Shown here: piece after piece, positions 12,894-24,385 of the stretch
Layout of the letters: each line of letters starts with the position of its first letter
Numbering within the stretch: position 1 is the first letter of the stretch
Source: Buddleja alternifolia
Taxonomy: Eukaryota > Streptophyta > Magnoliopsida > Lamiales > Scrophulariaceae
Direction of reading: 5' to 3'
NCBI GenBank assembly: GCA_019426215.1
Contig: CM033394.1
Location: 15,830,195-15,894,194, forward strand
Length of the DNA stretch: 64,000 bases
Program-made: the position numbers and the translations under genes
Notes under the pieces: model-generated
Told to the model about the DNA's origin: nothing
What the model saw: only the letters and a program-made list of their open reading frames with translations
The model's database searches: none

Positions 12894-14760
12894 CCATGGG
12901 ATACCTTTTCTATCTGCATGATGATCAAAGGATCATCGTTGCCTTATAGGCAATCTTTCTCGAGGAAGAATTCATTCGAGAAGGTGGAGCTGGTAAAAGT
13001 ATTGTTCTGGAAGAATAAAATGAATCTCCTTTGAAAGACACTGTTCAAGAGACCTAACCTGAACTGGGAAAGACACAACAATCAATGGTAGGTCAGCTAG
13101 AATATCTCAACCGCCTGAGAGATATGGTCATCTTCTACAAGGAGAGCGTAATATGTATGCAGTAGCAGAAGGGTACCATGGAGATGATCCCTCTAGCTAT
13201 GACAAGGCAATGATGGATATGGATTCTGCAAAATGGCATGAAGCTATGAAAGTAGAAATGGATTCGATGTATTCGAACCAAGTCTGGACTCTGACCGATC
13301 GACTCAAGGGTATTGTACCCATTGGGTGCAAATGGATCGACAAGAGAAAGATTGGTTCGGATGGCAAGGTGGATACCTATAAAGCCAGGCCAGTGGTGAA
13401 AGGGTATTGTCAAAAGGAGGGCATTGACTATGAGGAAACCTTTTCACCAATAGCTATGATCAAATCCATCAGAATTCTACTTTCGATACCTGCATACCTG
13501 GATTATGAAATCTGGCAAATGGATGTGAAGACCGCGTTCTTGAATGGATTTCTCGAGAAGGAGATCTATATGGAACAGCCCAAGGGTTTCATATCTAGTG
13601 CATATTCTCCTAAGGTTTGCAAGATAGGTCCATTTATGGATTCAAGCAGGCCTGTCGCAGTTGGAACCTTCGCTTTGATGAAGAAGTGTGGGGCTACAAC
13701 TTCATCAAGAACGAGGATGAACCATGTGTCTATAAAAAGGTTAGTGGGAGCAAGATCATATTCCTGGTGCTATATGTAGATGACATTCTACTTATAGGGA
13801 ATGATGAAGGATTGCTAACTTCAGTTAAGACAAGGCTTTTAAGCAAATTCTCCATGAAAGACTTGGGAGAAGCCACCTACATCCTGGGAATTCGAGTCTA
13901 CAGGGATAGATCGAATAAGATGATACGACTCTCTCGAGCCCTCTACTTAGAGAAAGTCCTCAAACGGTTTTGGATTAAAAACTCTAAGAGAGGTCTTTTG
14001 CCTATGAGACATGGAATTCATCTCTCTAAAATGATGAGTCCTCAAAGTGAGGAAGATCGAAAGGAGATGAGCACAGTTTCCAATGCATTGGCGGTAGAAA
14101 TTCTCATGTACGCGATGTTATGAACGAGACCAGATCTTGCCTACGCTGTGAGCGTGGTCAGTAGGTTTCAAGCTAAGTAGGGCAAAAGAACATTGGATCG
14201 CCATAAAATCTGTCTTGAAGTACTTGAGAAGAACTAAAGATATGACTGTGGTATATGGTAATGGAGAAATGAAAGTGGACGGTTATACGGATTCTTATTT
14301 TCAGTCAGATATCGATGACCAAAAATCCATTTCTGGGTTCATATTCACTTGGAACGGTGGAGCAGTGTCTAAGAAAAGTTCCAAGCAAAGCACAACTGCT
14401 AATTCGACCACTGAAACTGAATATGTGGTAGCCTCGGAGGCAGCCAAAGAAGCTGTTTGGATTAAGTAGTTCATGGCAGAACTTCAAGTTGTTCCTAGCA
14501 TAGAGCTGTCGTTGCCACTATAGTGTGACAACAATGGAGCCATCGCGCAAGCTAGGGAACCAAGGTCTCACAACAAATCCAAACACACAGAGAGGAGATA
14601 TCATATAATTCGAGAAATCATTAGAAGAGGTGACATCGCCGTGCAGAAAATAACCTCAGCGGAAAACATGGCTGACCCACTCACTAAGCCATTGGCGCAG
14701 GCGGTGCTACAGAACATCTTGAGCAGATGGGTATTAGATACTATAGCGATTGGCATTAAG
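12894..14760 (+). pseudogene. Element A reverse transcriptase-RNase H
   Basis: RT fingers/palm at 13153-13620 ([21 protein letters not shown]) shift frame near 13615 into 13617-14123, where FLVLYVDDILLIG carries the YVDD active site. A stop near 14122 lies inside the CTRPD motif. RNase H follows at 14215-14760 with YTDS, TETEY and CDNNGA marking the acidic catalytic residues. Additional stops occur near 14469 and 14523. The link 12894-13152 is degraded. This copy is full length in outline, with no large deletion, and is a useful ruler for the deletion in element D's RT. Confidence 0.87.
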
Positions 14761-14762
14761 TG

Positions 14763-14774
14763 CAAGTGGGAAAT
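14763..14774 (+). other. Element A polypurine tract
   Basis: caagtgggaaat directly precedes the TGTTAGG of the 3' LTR. It would prime plus-strand synthesis. Element D has the equivalent tract (aagtgggagat) at its 3' LTR. Confidence 0.8.
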
Positions 14775-16406
14775 TGTTAGGTATATGCCCTAGATGCCAA
14801 TGAGGACAAATAGATTGTATAGGCCATTCAATTATGTTGTACAAACTGATAATTAATAAAGGCAATTATTATTCTGTTCATGTAAAACTTTATAGAATCA
14901 ATAAGTATTGAACAAACAGTCCTTGTGAATCGAGGTTGACTCTTCACCCTTTATGCAATAAACAAGTGGCAAGGGGAGAATCTAATTCCTGATCACTCAA
15001 AAGGGTTTGCAAATCAAGAAATCTTAATTGGGCATCAAGATTCGACTTGTATGACACATGCTCTGACAAGGAGTGTCAATCGAACACTATGGGATAGTGA
15101 GAACACGTGTCATAGATATATCAATGGAATTGATATATTCGAACACGACTTGCAGTAATCGATCACATGGGTATTTACTCGGTGACTGTCAATGATTGGA
15201 TTACTGACCATAATAGTATGCGTGAGCCTTAGACTTGAGGGTTCATGATCAATGTGCTTGTGCTATTGAATATGTTACTAGAGTAGCTAGGCCCAACTCA
15301 CCCTTTGGTGGGGCTGACCTCGAAGTGCGATCTCAATGAGTCAAGTAGCAGTTGTTCAGTGATCGCCAAGATGGGATTCACTGTCTCGATAGTAAATGAG
15401 AAAGTATCCTGTGCAATCATATGCATATGAAATTATAAGTCTTTGGACAAAGCAATGAATCTAACTCATGTGGGACATGGAGGGTAGTTTCATAATTTCA
15501 TCATGACATGATTATATGCACAGTATCAAGTTTAGTGAGTTTGACATAAACCATGACTCTCACTTGATCGGGATACATTAGTGAAGGGCTTATACTCATA
15601 TGGTATTTATGGTCCAGGGGTTCGTAAATGATTCGTTCATTTCGTACTCAATTGGGTTACGATGTGAGTCCACGGGACTGGCTAGGTGACACTCACATCC
15701 TTTGGTAATTCCTCCCATTGCCAATTGAGACGAACCTAAAGAGTCGCGCTATAAGAAACGAACAGGATGTCTTTTTGTGTTAATATTTTATTAAGATATA
15801 ATTAAATGGACACATTGATTTATTGGTTAAATCAATGAATTAAATATTTAATTTAATTAGATTAAATTAAATTATTTGATTGGAGAATTAATTAAATGGA
15901 ATTAATTAATTATTTAATATGTATTTGATTTAAATAGGATTTAAATTAAATACATGTTAAAAGGTGGGCTAAGTTGAATGGGCCAACTTAAAGCCCACCA
16001 CGTCCATGTGGAACCCTAGGGGGCGGCCACCTTAGGAGTCCTAGGGGACTTCGACTTGTTTGTTAAGTCATAGAGTTATAAGATAACTCCAACACTTACA
16101 AGTCATAAGTAACCCTAGTTGCATAACACACAAAAAGGAAGAGACATATCCTACCCCAAAAATTCGCCCTAGCCGTCCACCACCATTGAAGAAGGAATTT
16201 TTGGAGATCTTTTGAAGGTTCGTTTCGCGTGCATCTTTAGAGACAGGAGCTCAAGGAGTTGTTGTTATGCGAAGGTTAATTACGAAATCAATTTTGTTTA
16301 GTTGTTGGAAAATTATTAAAATCATTAAATCCCGTTAAAGTGATCCACCTTTAGGAATCCGAATTTTTTTATTCCGCTACGTTTTTACTCCGATGGATTC
16401 CTAACA
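14775..16406 (+). repeat. Element A 3' LTR
   Basis: This 1632-bp LTR runs from TGTTAGGTATATGCCC to ATTCCTAACA. Its partner lies outside the window. Homologous blocks occur in the solo LTR at 3508-5349 and, more weakly, in the LTRs of D, placing them in one superfamily of long copia LTRs. The target duplication should be ggttt (16407-16411), to be matched left of the window. Confidence 0.85.
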
Positions 16407-16871
16407 GGTTTGTGTAATTACCCCATCATTGAGGGTGTGTGAGTGTAATTATCCCTTATTTTAATTAATTATCATAAATAAGCTTTAAGTAATTACTAGT
16501 TGTAAAGTTGGTGTAATTGAGACCTTCATTTGGAAACTGAAGTAACGGTGTGAAAGGGCTAATTTTAAATCTTAAAAGTAAAATGTACGTCAAGTCAGAA
16601 ATTTCTTTGATCTTCCGGCATTGGTTAAACATAAAATCCATTATACAATCTTACGAATTTGTTAATGCAAAAAACGGTCTATCTGATAATTTGAGTGAAT
16701 GACACATTTTGTAAAGATGAACCACTCCTCCCAAAGTTATCAAGCTAGTTTGAGTTTTGTAGAGATAGTTGTGCCTAACTACTGTCTATCTATCCACGTA
16801 TAATAATTTAACAAGCTAGCTCAAGCCAATTATATATGTCCCGAGGCTCGTGAGATAATATTAAAATTATG
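16407..16871. other. Unassigned flank right of element A
   Basis: AT-rich DNA with no open frame and no LTR boundary I can recognise. It is the presumed target DNA of element A. Confidence 0.4.
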
Positions 16872-17292
16872 ATTAGGGATGGGCATCGAGTCTAGGTGGA
16901 TCTCAAAACTCACGACGTGGCTCGAATTGAGCTAAAGTTTTTTCGAGCTCGAATTTGAATCAATTATACCTATTCAGAAGCACGCGAGCTTATATATTTT
17001 TTTAATTTATTTATTTGCTGATATATGATACTATATTTTTCAATATTTTTATTTATATATTTATAATATATTTAATATTTATTATAATTATATTTAAAAA
17101 TATTATTACCACAAATTTAATAATAACATAATATAAACATTAATAAGAAATTAACAATATATTTATTTATTTTGAGCTCGACCTCGTCCATCCAAGCTTG
17201 AGCTCGAGTTCATAGACTCAGGCTTGAGCTCGTGCTCAAGCTGAACAACTTAGTCAAACTTGGCTCGAACTCGATTCGTATACACGCCTACT
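16872..17292. mobile_element. Possible hAT-type MITE
   Basis: About 420 bp begins tagggatgggcatcgag and ends in a partly complementary ...cgtatacacgccta. The inside is rich in GAGCTCGA/CTTGAGCTCG words, and the middle is AT-rich. Plant hAT MITEs with TAGGGGTG-like ends and the same word are common. I could not find matching 8-bp target duplications, so the ends and class are uncertain. Confidence 0.3.
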
Positions 17293-17559
17293 TACACTGC
17301 ATATGAGTGTGCATATATTAGTTCGTATAAAATGCATGAACAATGCGAGACAAAAATGTGACAATATATAAAATAATAATGTGAATAGGAATGTCCATTG
17401 AGTGGGATCTACCTAAAATCCGAATGTCCAATCTAGTTACAAGTGAGCTAGGTCTAATTAAGTATGAGCATGACTAGTGTGAGCACTAAAATCAAGTCTG
17501 ATCAATATGTTGGTTGAGCCAAAACTTTATAAGGCTCAACCAAAATAAGTCTACTCAAT

Positions 17560-18081
17560 TTTATTTTATTTTTAAGGAGAAGCAGAAATTTATTTCATTC
17601 AATAAATAGTTTATAACGTCAAGAACAATACAACTGAGACTGTCTCTAACGATATAGTGAAAAATAATTGAAACACCAAATATCAAGTTTTTCAAGATAA
17701 CCAATCTTAAGAACTAATAAACGAGCACAAAAATATTCTTGTGCAAAAGTGCACACTCTTATTCAAGAGAGACGAAACTCTCATTCGAAAGAGAGAAAGC
17801 AAACTCTCATACGAGGGAGCAAACAAAATACTAAACAAACTATCTAAAACATTAAATAAAATTTTATGAATCACCCGTCATCATCTCGTCAGATTCCTCT
17901 CTTTCTCGTTATATCCATCACCGTTTTGTCAGACTTGAAATTGGGTTATAAAATTTGAAGGAGGTGCTCCTACCCAGCCCACCGACAATGGTGGTGGCAA
18001 CAATGGTGAAGGAGGCGACTGCTCTACCAAGCCATCATAGGCGGAGAAGAAGAGAAGAAAAAAGATCGCTAGGGTTTTTCT

Positions 18082-18083
<2 letters not shown>
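17560..18083 (-). mobile_element. Possible small retroposon (LINE/SINE-like or processed copy)
   Basis: Read on the - strand, the segment starts with a CT-rich leader and a CCCTAG motif typical of plant 5' UTRs. It runs through non-coding sequence and ends with a GAATGAAATAAATTTCTGCTTCTCC block followed by an A-rich tail (17560-17578 as T-rich on +). That 3' end is what plant LINEs and their truncated copies look like. No RT or endonuclease domain is present and no target duplication was found. Confidence 0.3.

Positions 18084-18084
<1 letters not shown>

Positions 18085-18155
<71 letters not shown>
18085..18155. repeat. (GA)n microsatellite
   Basis: About 70 bp of GA dinucleotides with one TG interruption near 18119. 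It generates a spurious Arg-Glu repeat ORF on the + strand. Confidence 0.95.
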
Positions 18156-18157
<2 letters not shown>

Positions 18158-18659
18158 CGTTGGTATGAGTTAGATAATAGTGGAACTAGGAGTAAGTTAT
18201 GAAAGTGACTCAATTAATATGGGAAAAATAAAATTTTAGTACTGTAAATTGGCCTGTTTTGAGTTTTGGTCCTTTAACTTGTCACCTTACAAAATTAGTC
18301 ATATATCTTACTAAGTGGTTGCAATTTCGGTCCTTCACAAGATAAATGGCAAATTTATAACTATGTTGAATATAGCAAAAATAGTCCCACAAATAAATCA
18401 GGTCCAACATGTTTCCAAAATAAAATTAATACTTTCATAAATTCATACCTTTGTTTGACCACAGTATCACCGGGTATTCTAAGTCCTCATTTTTATGAAA
18501 TTCTTCCAACCACACAACCGCAGTCGATGGTTCGTAGGTGCTTAGCTCCTTCAGCAATAAACAGCACAGCCCAATTTTGTTTCCTACCTTTGGGCGTAAA
18601 AGGGTTTCAGAATGAAAGATTAATTGAAATTTTGGACAACCAAATTGAACAAAAGCCCT
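18156..18659. other. Unassigned AT-rich spacer
   Basis: There are no coding signs. It contains a 'tttggtcctttaactt' type phrase common in plant dispersed repeats. It may include the leader of the endogenous pararetrovirus to the right, but no primer site is visible here. Confidence 0.35.
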
Positions 18660-18663
18660 TAAC

Positions 18664-18904
18664 TTTTTATTGAAGAAATATTACTTAATATTACATATGA
18701 TATTCTACTCTGCTATTGGAGAAGATAACTTCTTAGCCTCTCATGTATAAGAGGACTACACTCTTTGGGGAATTCCCCATAAACTAGTAAAGAAAATTAT
18801 AAACTCTTACACAATATTTTCTCACTAGGCTCTTGGATGTTTTGAGGAGTAGGAGATGATTTTTCGATAATCTCCTTTTGCTTCGTTCTTCCCTCTTTAT
18901 AGGC
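18664..18904 (-). promoter_or_regulatory. Candidate EPRV pregenomic promoter and poly(A) signal
   Basis: The - strand has TATAAAG (18895-18901), preceded by a TGACG box (+ strand about 18949-18953), and AATAAA (18665-18670) about 230 nt downstream of the TATA box. Caulimovirid pregenomic RNA typically starts about 30 nt after the TATA box and meets its poly(A) signal about 150-200 nt later, giving a terminally redundant transcript. The spacing matches. The assignment is an inference from layout and position after the last viral ORF. Confidence 0.45.
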
Positions 18905-19632
18905 ATCCGCGAACTTCAAATGCAGATTACAAGCTTGTGTAATGCTTGCTGACGTTATTGCCTACATCTCTGGTGTCTTTTTATAACAGATGTCTTCCAT
19001 TATTTTCGTTTATTGCGCAGCTATCAACTTTATTCTTTTTTGCCGGCCGCCTTACTTTTCTTTTTCGTTGTCGGCCACCCTGTTTTAACTTTGTTAGTTG
19101 TCTTCTTTTGTCAGCCTACTTTCTCTTTGTCGGCCACTCTCTCTTTACCAGTAATTTACATGAATTATATCTTACTCGTACATTTTACATTTGTTACAAT
19201 GGTAAAATAATAATATGGTTACATTTTTAACTTTTTTACCGAGGTTTGTGAAAACCCTTCGGGTATGCTTTCTTTTTACCCTTATCCTGTTCAAGCTCGG
19301 ATTTCTTTTTTGTAACTCTAATTCTAGTTTCGAACAAGGTTTTTTCTTAAATTTCACAACTCAGGCATATATGATTATGCCATTGATACACATGCATCAT
19401 ATTGCATGCTTTTTTTCTGGTATTTTCAGTTGCGGGTAATTTGTTCGTTCAGATAATAGTTTGTTTTTGTTCTAACAATTTTTCTTCATACTCAGTACTT
19501 TTTCCTGTCATAAAATTTAACAAGAATGATCCATTACTTTGTTTGAATATATTTTAAATGGATACTTGAGTTTGTCCATCTCTGTGAGACAGACCCAAAA
19601 TCCCCAAGCGCTTCTGGTAGAAATTTCGTCTT
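18905..19632 (-). other. EPRV-associated non-coding region
   Basis: There is no conserved domain. It lies between the candidate promoter and the 3' ORF of EPRV copy 1. T-rich on +, with short spurious ORFs only. Homology with EPRV copy 2 ends at about 19633, so this stretch is either unique viral intergenic DNA or a later join. Confidence 0.4.
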
Positions 19633-20530
19633 CACTGATGGAAATTACCATAGGATCTTCATTTGTCATGACCTTAACTCAGTTATAGGCTGCTATATTG
19701 GGTCTCTACAATTTAATAAAATGGAATACCAGATGAGACCCTTTCCTGCAATTTCTAGAGCTAATGAAATGAACTTTAGCTCTAACATTTCTCCTCGCTT
19801 GAGATGCGGATTATTTTACCATGAATCAAACACAGCTTCGCCAATCCATTCCAGAAGTTTAGAGATTTCCAAAAAACTTGGTGACATCGTATGGATTGAG
19901 CGAGTGCCCCAAAATCATACCATTCACGGACCTCTTCAGGGTTTGATCCCTCGAGCATCCAAATTCTAAGATATCTCCCTGATGTATTAATCAGTGACCT
20001 GCTTGGATTTAGCCCTTTCCTTGAGACAAGTTTCTTCCATGATTTTTGGTAAACCTGCTAATGAAAATTAATTTCATTAGTATTAACCTTAGAAGTTCCT
20101 GTCTGTGGCCTGATGTTCATCTCTCCCTCTTTTACCCCAGAGATGCTGGGTTGACTTGAAAAAATTGGAGTTTGCACTTTCTATTGTTCAATTGTTTCCT
20201 TTTCACCAGAGTCTAATGTAGGACTTGTGCAAGCAATATTTGATTCTGCAGCTCCGAGTATAAAGCCCCATTCACTAAACACAAGTTTTGAGTCCTGTTC
20301 TCATACTTCTCGAGATATCACTGAAGATGATGCTTTTCGAAGTGGTTCTTATAGGGTATCCCATAACATAGTCATGGCATACATTGATCTCCTAATTGTT
20401 GTTCGGACAGTGTCCAAGTCAGCTCGTTGTACCTGGCTAACTACCTCAGCATTAACTGATAGTTATCTAAACTTTTTCTCAAGTTCCTCAAGGTTTTCCG
20501 TAAGATGTCTGTAGCTTGTGAGGATGGAAT
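19633..20530 (-). pseudogene. EPRV 3' ORF region (transactivator position), copy 1
   Basis: A degraded - strand reading follows RNase H. The upstream part decodes to a helical, charged stretch (RHLRENLEELEKKF and on) and the downstream part to a more globular segment, with stops throughout. Position after RNase H corresponds to the transactivator/viroplasmin gene of caulimovirids with separate ORFs. I recognise no diagnostic motif, so the name is positional. It is nearly identical to 50136-51010. The + strand frames here (for example 19721-19969, 20227-20514) are antisense shadows. Confidence 0.45.
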
Positions 20531-20661
20531 TTTCCTCAAATGCTTCCATCTCTTGTTAGGAAATCTGCAAGAACATTCTCATGAGAATTCACGATAATAA
20601 TGTCAAAGCAATAATATTGACATTCAGCTTGCCATCTAATAATACGTGTTTTCTCAATTTC

Positions 20662-21114
20662 TTATTCAAGTTCATTTTTTAAGAATGCCTTAACATTTGT
20701 ATTATCAACTTTTAATGTGAACTCTTTAGCTAATAAAAATAAAGGCCATTTTTTAAATGCCTTCCAGACTGCAAAGAATTCTTTCTCGTTTATATGCCAA
20801 AGTTTGGCTTGTTGTTCAGTGAACAACCCTCCTGTATATCTACAAGGTTCTCCACCCGTAATTGTCTTTTTCATGAGCATTGCTGCCCACCTGTAATCAT
20901 TGGCATCTGTATAGACTACCAAATCATCATCGTCTTGTGGTATTGCGATTTTAGGAAAGTTATTGCAAACTTGTTTCAACTCACGAATCCTTAGAGTGCG
21001 AATTTCTTCCCACTTCCATTTCGAACTTTCGGTCTCTTTTAAGAGTGCTCTGAAATCCTTCCTGAATCTTGCAAGGTTTTTGATGAAGATACCTGCAAAT
21101 TTAACAACTCCCAA
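20662..21114 (-). pseudogene. EPRV RNase H domain, copy 1
   Basis: The 150-codon frame contains the RT connection and RNase H: VVYTDAN with the first catalytic Asp (residues about 88-93), a NEKEFFAVWKA block with the catalytic Glu, and the third Asp in VDNTNVKAF. The arrangement is typical of caulimovirid RT-RNase H. Closely matched by 51145-51471 in copy 2. RNase H would remove pregenomic RNA during reverse transcription. The frame is separated from RT by frameshifts, and the ATG is incidental. Confidence 0.78.
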
Positions 21115-21339
21115 GAAGCTCTAAAGTTGTTTCTTATCTTTTAGAACATCAGGAAAATTGCAGATTTTTTCCACAATATGTTACTTGTAGTTCAATACCT
21201 GTTTCATCAATAAGGATTCCTAGAAATTCTATCTTATTGACTCCAATTATTGCTTTCTTTTAGGATAGCACTAATCCTTCTGTAAAGCATGCATCAGAAA
21301 ATATCTTAAGATGTTTAATATGTTCATTCATATTTTTTG

Positions 21340-21740
21340 ATGCAATCAGAATGTAGTCTATGTAGACAAACATGAATTCAAAATAACCTTTAAACAGATT
21401 ATCCATTTTTCTTTGGTATATCTAGGGTGCATTCGCATGACCCATCGGAAGTACTTTCCAGATATACTGACCTTGTGGAGTGAAAAATGCAGTATATTTT
21501 CTAGACTCCTTTTGCATCTTAATCTGATAAAATCCAGATTTGCAATCAAATTTAGAAAACACTTTAGCATTTTTAACACAATCAATTAGGTGTTCTCTAC
21601 TTAGGATATAGTAACCATCAAGTTCGAGTATCTTATTGATACCTTGATAGTTGATTACTAATCGGTCTTTTCCTTTTTTTGTCTCACTGTGATTTCTTAC
21701 CAAAAACCCAGGGCTACTTTAAGACGAGACTCTAGGTTCA
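21340..21740 (-). pseudogene. EPRV reverse transcriptase, copy 1
   Basis: The palm and fingers read at 21703-21422 with RLVINYQGINK, an FSKFDCKSGFYQIKM block typical of caulimovirids, and PQGQY. A stop follows at the NAP motif. Beyond it the active-site motif at 21353-21364 reads YIDY instead of YIDD, so the second catalytic Asp is lost. An in-frame stop also sits just upstream (about 21719). RT copies the pregenomic RNA from a tRNA-Met primer. The same Asp-to-Tyr change occurs in copy 2. Confidence 0.82.
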
Positions 21741-23141
21741 ATGAGTTTAAGATCAGTATGCTCTTTAATAATTTCTTGCATATCTTTCTTATCCACCATA
21801 TTCATCTGGCTTGGCTTGTATCAAACATACTCATACTTACATTTTTCTTTTATCTTTAGAGTAGCTTTGATCTTGTTCTTGTCCCACCAAGCCAAAGGAG
21901 TCTCATTGAAATTCCTCTGGATTAATCTTTTAATATGTTAGAGAGAAAGCTACTTTCTTCATCCATATCAACGATGCCTTCTTTTCTTATAATACATTTT
22001 TAAGAAGTTTAATTCCTTCTTCAGAGGCTTCACAAAATCCTTGTTGCCTGAAAGACAAAAGAGCTTTACCAAATTTCCTTTTATCCTGCATTTTAGGATG
22101 GGTTAATTTGGCGTCATCAAAATCACCACATTTGCTGCAAAAGTTTATTGGCATTATCCGGTTAAATGCCTTTCTCGTCGCAAAACATGTATCTCACTAC
22201 CACAATTAGTAGTAAAAGTCAACAAGTTCTTGTGGTTATCTTGCAGATATTTTGCAAAAGCCTAGATAAAATTATTACCCAACAAAATATCTACTCATGT
22301 ATCATGAAAGTAAATAGGAGACATTTTTACCTTAAATTAAGGTGTTCCAAATGTTCCTCCAATCATGATTTGTGCTTCTCGTTTACCTTTATTGAGTATT
22401 AGGATTTTCTGAGAAAAATCTCTTCCTGCAATAATAGGTAAGTATTGCATTGCATTGAAAAAACACCAGGTTTTGCTGTACAAATCTCTGATCTGGAGTC
22501 AATATAATTATTCTGACTTATATTGTTCATATAACATACCTATAGATATGTATATCGAGAATGGGTTAGTCATTGAAAACATGTAAGTTTCCCATAGGTT
22601 TAGGCTGCCAATTTCGAGGTTTCCTTTTGTAGGAATGTTAACTTGTTTTTAAACAAAGATTCACATGGACTTGATGATCAACTTATCTAGTCCTAAAATC
22701 AGGAGAGGAGATCTTCTTTTTCCAAAACTTGATACTTTTTAATACATAATATTGTTTGATCTCATTCTTGTCAAACAATTAACTTGGTTGAAACTTCTGC
22801 CAGAATAAGGATCCACATCGTGATTCAATGTAGGATGAAGATAAAATATCCTACACCACAAATTATTGTGCAAAGCTAAATGATCCATAATTTATATCTC
22901 CAGAAAATGGTTTTAGAAAATTGATTTAGTCATTCCACTTTAATGAGATGACCTTTCAAACAAAATTCCATACATTTTCCTTTTCTTCCCCAAGGGGTTG
23001 GTGATCCATAAGGAAACTCAATCCCAAGGTTACAATTTCTTGGCCTCTCCCTGGAATACATGAAACAAATACTTCATGACCTGCCATTTCTAACATATGT
23101 TCATATTTGCCAACAACAGGTTGCTGCAAGTAATATAAATC
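21741..23141 (-). pseudogene. EPRV protease-position region, heavily decayed
   Basis: The region lies between movement protein and RT, where the aspartic protease would be. Only short - strand fragments remain with no frame over about 60 codons, and I could not point to a D-[ST]-G active site. The + strand frames at 21741-21941 and 22166-22402 look like shadows. Confidence 0.4.
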
Positions 23142-24053
23142 TTAACAAGTAAAGTAATTATCTTTCTTTGTAATAACAAATATAACTTGCACCTCTTTCC
23201 ATCTTTCAGGGCATCTAATTTTCACATTATCTACCTTAATGACTTGAGGAGTTAAATCTTCAATTAATTCTTTTCCTTTTAAACTCCTAATCCTTTCTTC
23301 CAAAAAGGACATTCGGCTATTAAATTCTGTTCTAGAACTTAGTGATCGATCTAGAACTAGGTGATTCCTGATTAAAGTATCAACACCACCAATCTTAGGT
23401 ATTTGAATTGGGTCGGGTGTCATTACTTTAGCAAATTCCTTGAAAATTCTTGGAATTTCAATATACTCTTTCCTAATGAACAAATCAGACTGATGTGCGT
23501 TGGAAAGTGTATATGCAATACTATATGTTGTAGAATATGGTTACCCTCTTTCATAAGATCTGTTCTTTTAAAATCCTGATGAAGGGTTATAACTAAACTG
23601 AAATCTTGATCGGCTAGGTTATAAGTAATTCTAGAATGAATATCAAACATGAGTTTTCCTGTATATTAATTTCCTACCATTGTACCAAAACAACCATCTC
23701 TTATGTTATTGATTCTTTTATCCATTATTGATAAATGTAGAATCAACTCGTTCTTTGAAAATGGCTTTTATTACTACTTCAATAGTTTCGATATGGATCT
23801 ATTTCATAGTAACAACTACTTTCTCTGGAAGCTTACTTAATTCCTATATAATTTATTCTTTTGAAATAAGTTGCATATCCATCACATTATCAGTTAATTC
23901 CATAGGAATTCCAAACTCACATGAACTTACCTTGTAAATGATGTTATGCCTCTGTTGGTTGATTCCTATCTGATTTAGGAATCGACTAATGCCTCCAATT
24001 CTGAATCCATCATAGGGTCCTAGATTGGAGTTTTGTCTCATTATTATTTCCAT
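23142..24053 (-). pseudogene. EPRV movement protein-like region
   Basis: Three - strand frames (24053-23853, 23650-23423, 23483-23142) form one decayed line. It has a GGISRFLNQIG start block, a middle beta-rich segment with SRITYNLADQ, and a C-terminal helical tail ending near 23142. The order and block spacing resemble the 30K-type movement proteins of caulimovirids, which move virus through plasmodesmata. Frameshifts and stops separate the blocks. It follows the coat-protein zinc knuckle instead of preceding it. Confidence 0.6.
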
Positions 24054-24174
24054 AATCTAGTTTGACACAGTCATTCTTGAAAAGAATCCTGATAGGCTTT
24101 CTAAGGTCTGAAGCCTATCACCTTTGTTGTAGCTATTTTGATTTGGTTGAAGATCCATCAGAATCACTCTCTAT

Positions 24175-24385
24175 TTATTCCTCACAGACATTTTCATCTG
24201 AGGGGACATCTTCGAATTGGTAAATTAGTACAAATTCTCCATAGAAAACTGCATCCAGAATGTCTGTCGTGGCATCGAACTGTCTCAATTCACCATGTTT
24301 CTGCGGGCAATATGGTGAAATATGGCCTCTTGCTTCACAAGTCCAGCAGTTACATTCTTTAAAACTTTCACTAGCTCGGGAATAG
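24175..24385 (-). pseudogene. EPRV coat-protein zinc knuckle and C-terminus
   Basis: The - strand shows a CX2CX4HX4C knuckle, CWTCEARGHISPYC, followed by about 40 residues that turn acidic and end at a stop near 24175. This is the usual end of a caulimovirid coat protein: the basic/zinc part binds nucleic acid. The upstream part lies beyond element D at 49053 onward, and the frame is continuous across the insertion point once one target-site copy is discounted. The listed frame would start inside D's LTR, which is not a real start. Confidence 0.75.

Larger units (their letters stand above)
1..16406 (+). mobile_element. Ty1/copia retrotransposon A (5' LTR outside window; interrupted by element B)
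   Basis: This + strand copia element starts left of the window. The leader is at 1-145, gag remains at 146-1199, then element B intervenes (1200-11971). Integrase, RT and RNase H follow at 11978-14760, then a polypurine tract and the 3' LTR (14775-16406). The copia order Gag-protease-integrase-RT-RNase H is seen directly. Long LTRs and a Gag beginning with an NPLS..L..TGPNY pattern suggest the Angela/Tork group, which is an inference. Stops and frameshifts in every domain make it non-autonomous. Its Gag and LTR resemble those of element D, so the two probably belong to one family. Confidence 0.85.
18660..24385 (-). mobile_element. Endogenous pararetrovirus (caulimovirid-like), 3' two-thirds of copy 1
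   Basis: A - strand series of degraded caulimovirid-type domains: coat-protein zinc knuckle, movement protein, protease-position gap, reverse transcriptase, RNase H, a 3' ORF, then a promoter/poly(A)-like region. There is no integrase and there are no LTRs, as expected of plant pararetroviruses fixed in host DNA. The copy continues right of element D at 49053-50135, where the coat-protein frame is picked up. Coat protein before movement protein in one line is the arrangement I recall for cavemo-/solendoviruses, not the movement-first order of badna- or caulimoviruses. Stops and frameshifts occur in every domain, so this is a fossil. Confidence 0.8.

Noticed and set aside
17955..18173. ORF with an Arg-Glu repeat
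   Set aside because: Half of it is the (GA)n microsatellite, with no homology or conserved start context.
19721..20514. + strand ORFs of 82-95 codons repeated at 50212-51005
   Set aside because: They are antisense to the decayed EPRV 3' ORF and repeat only because that segment is duplicated.
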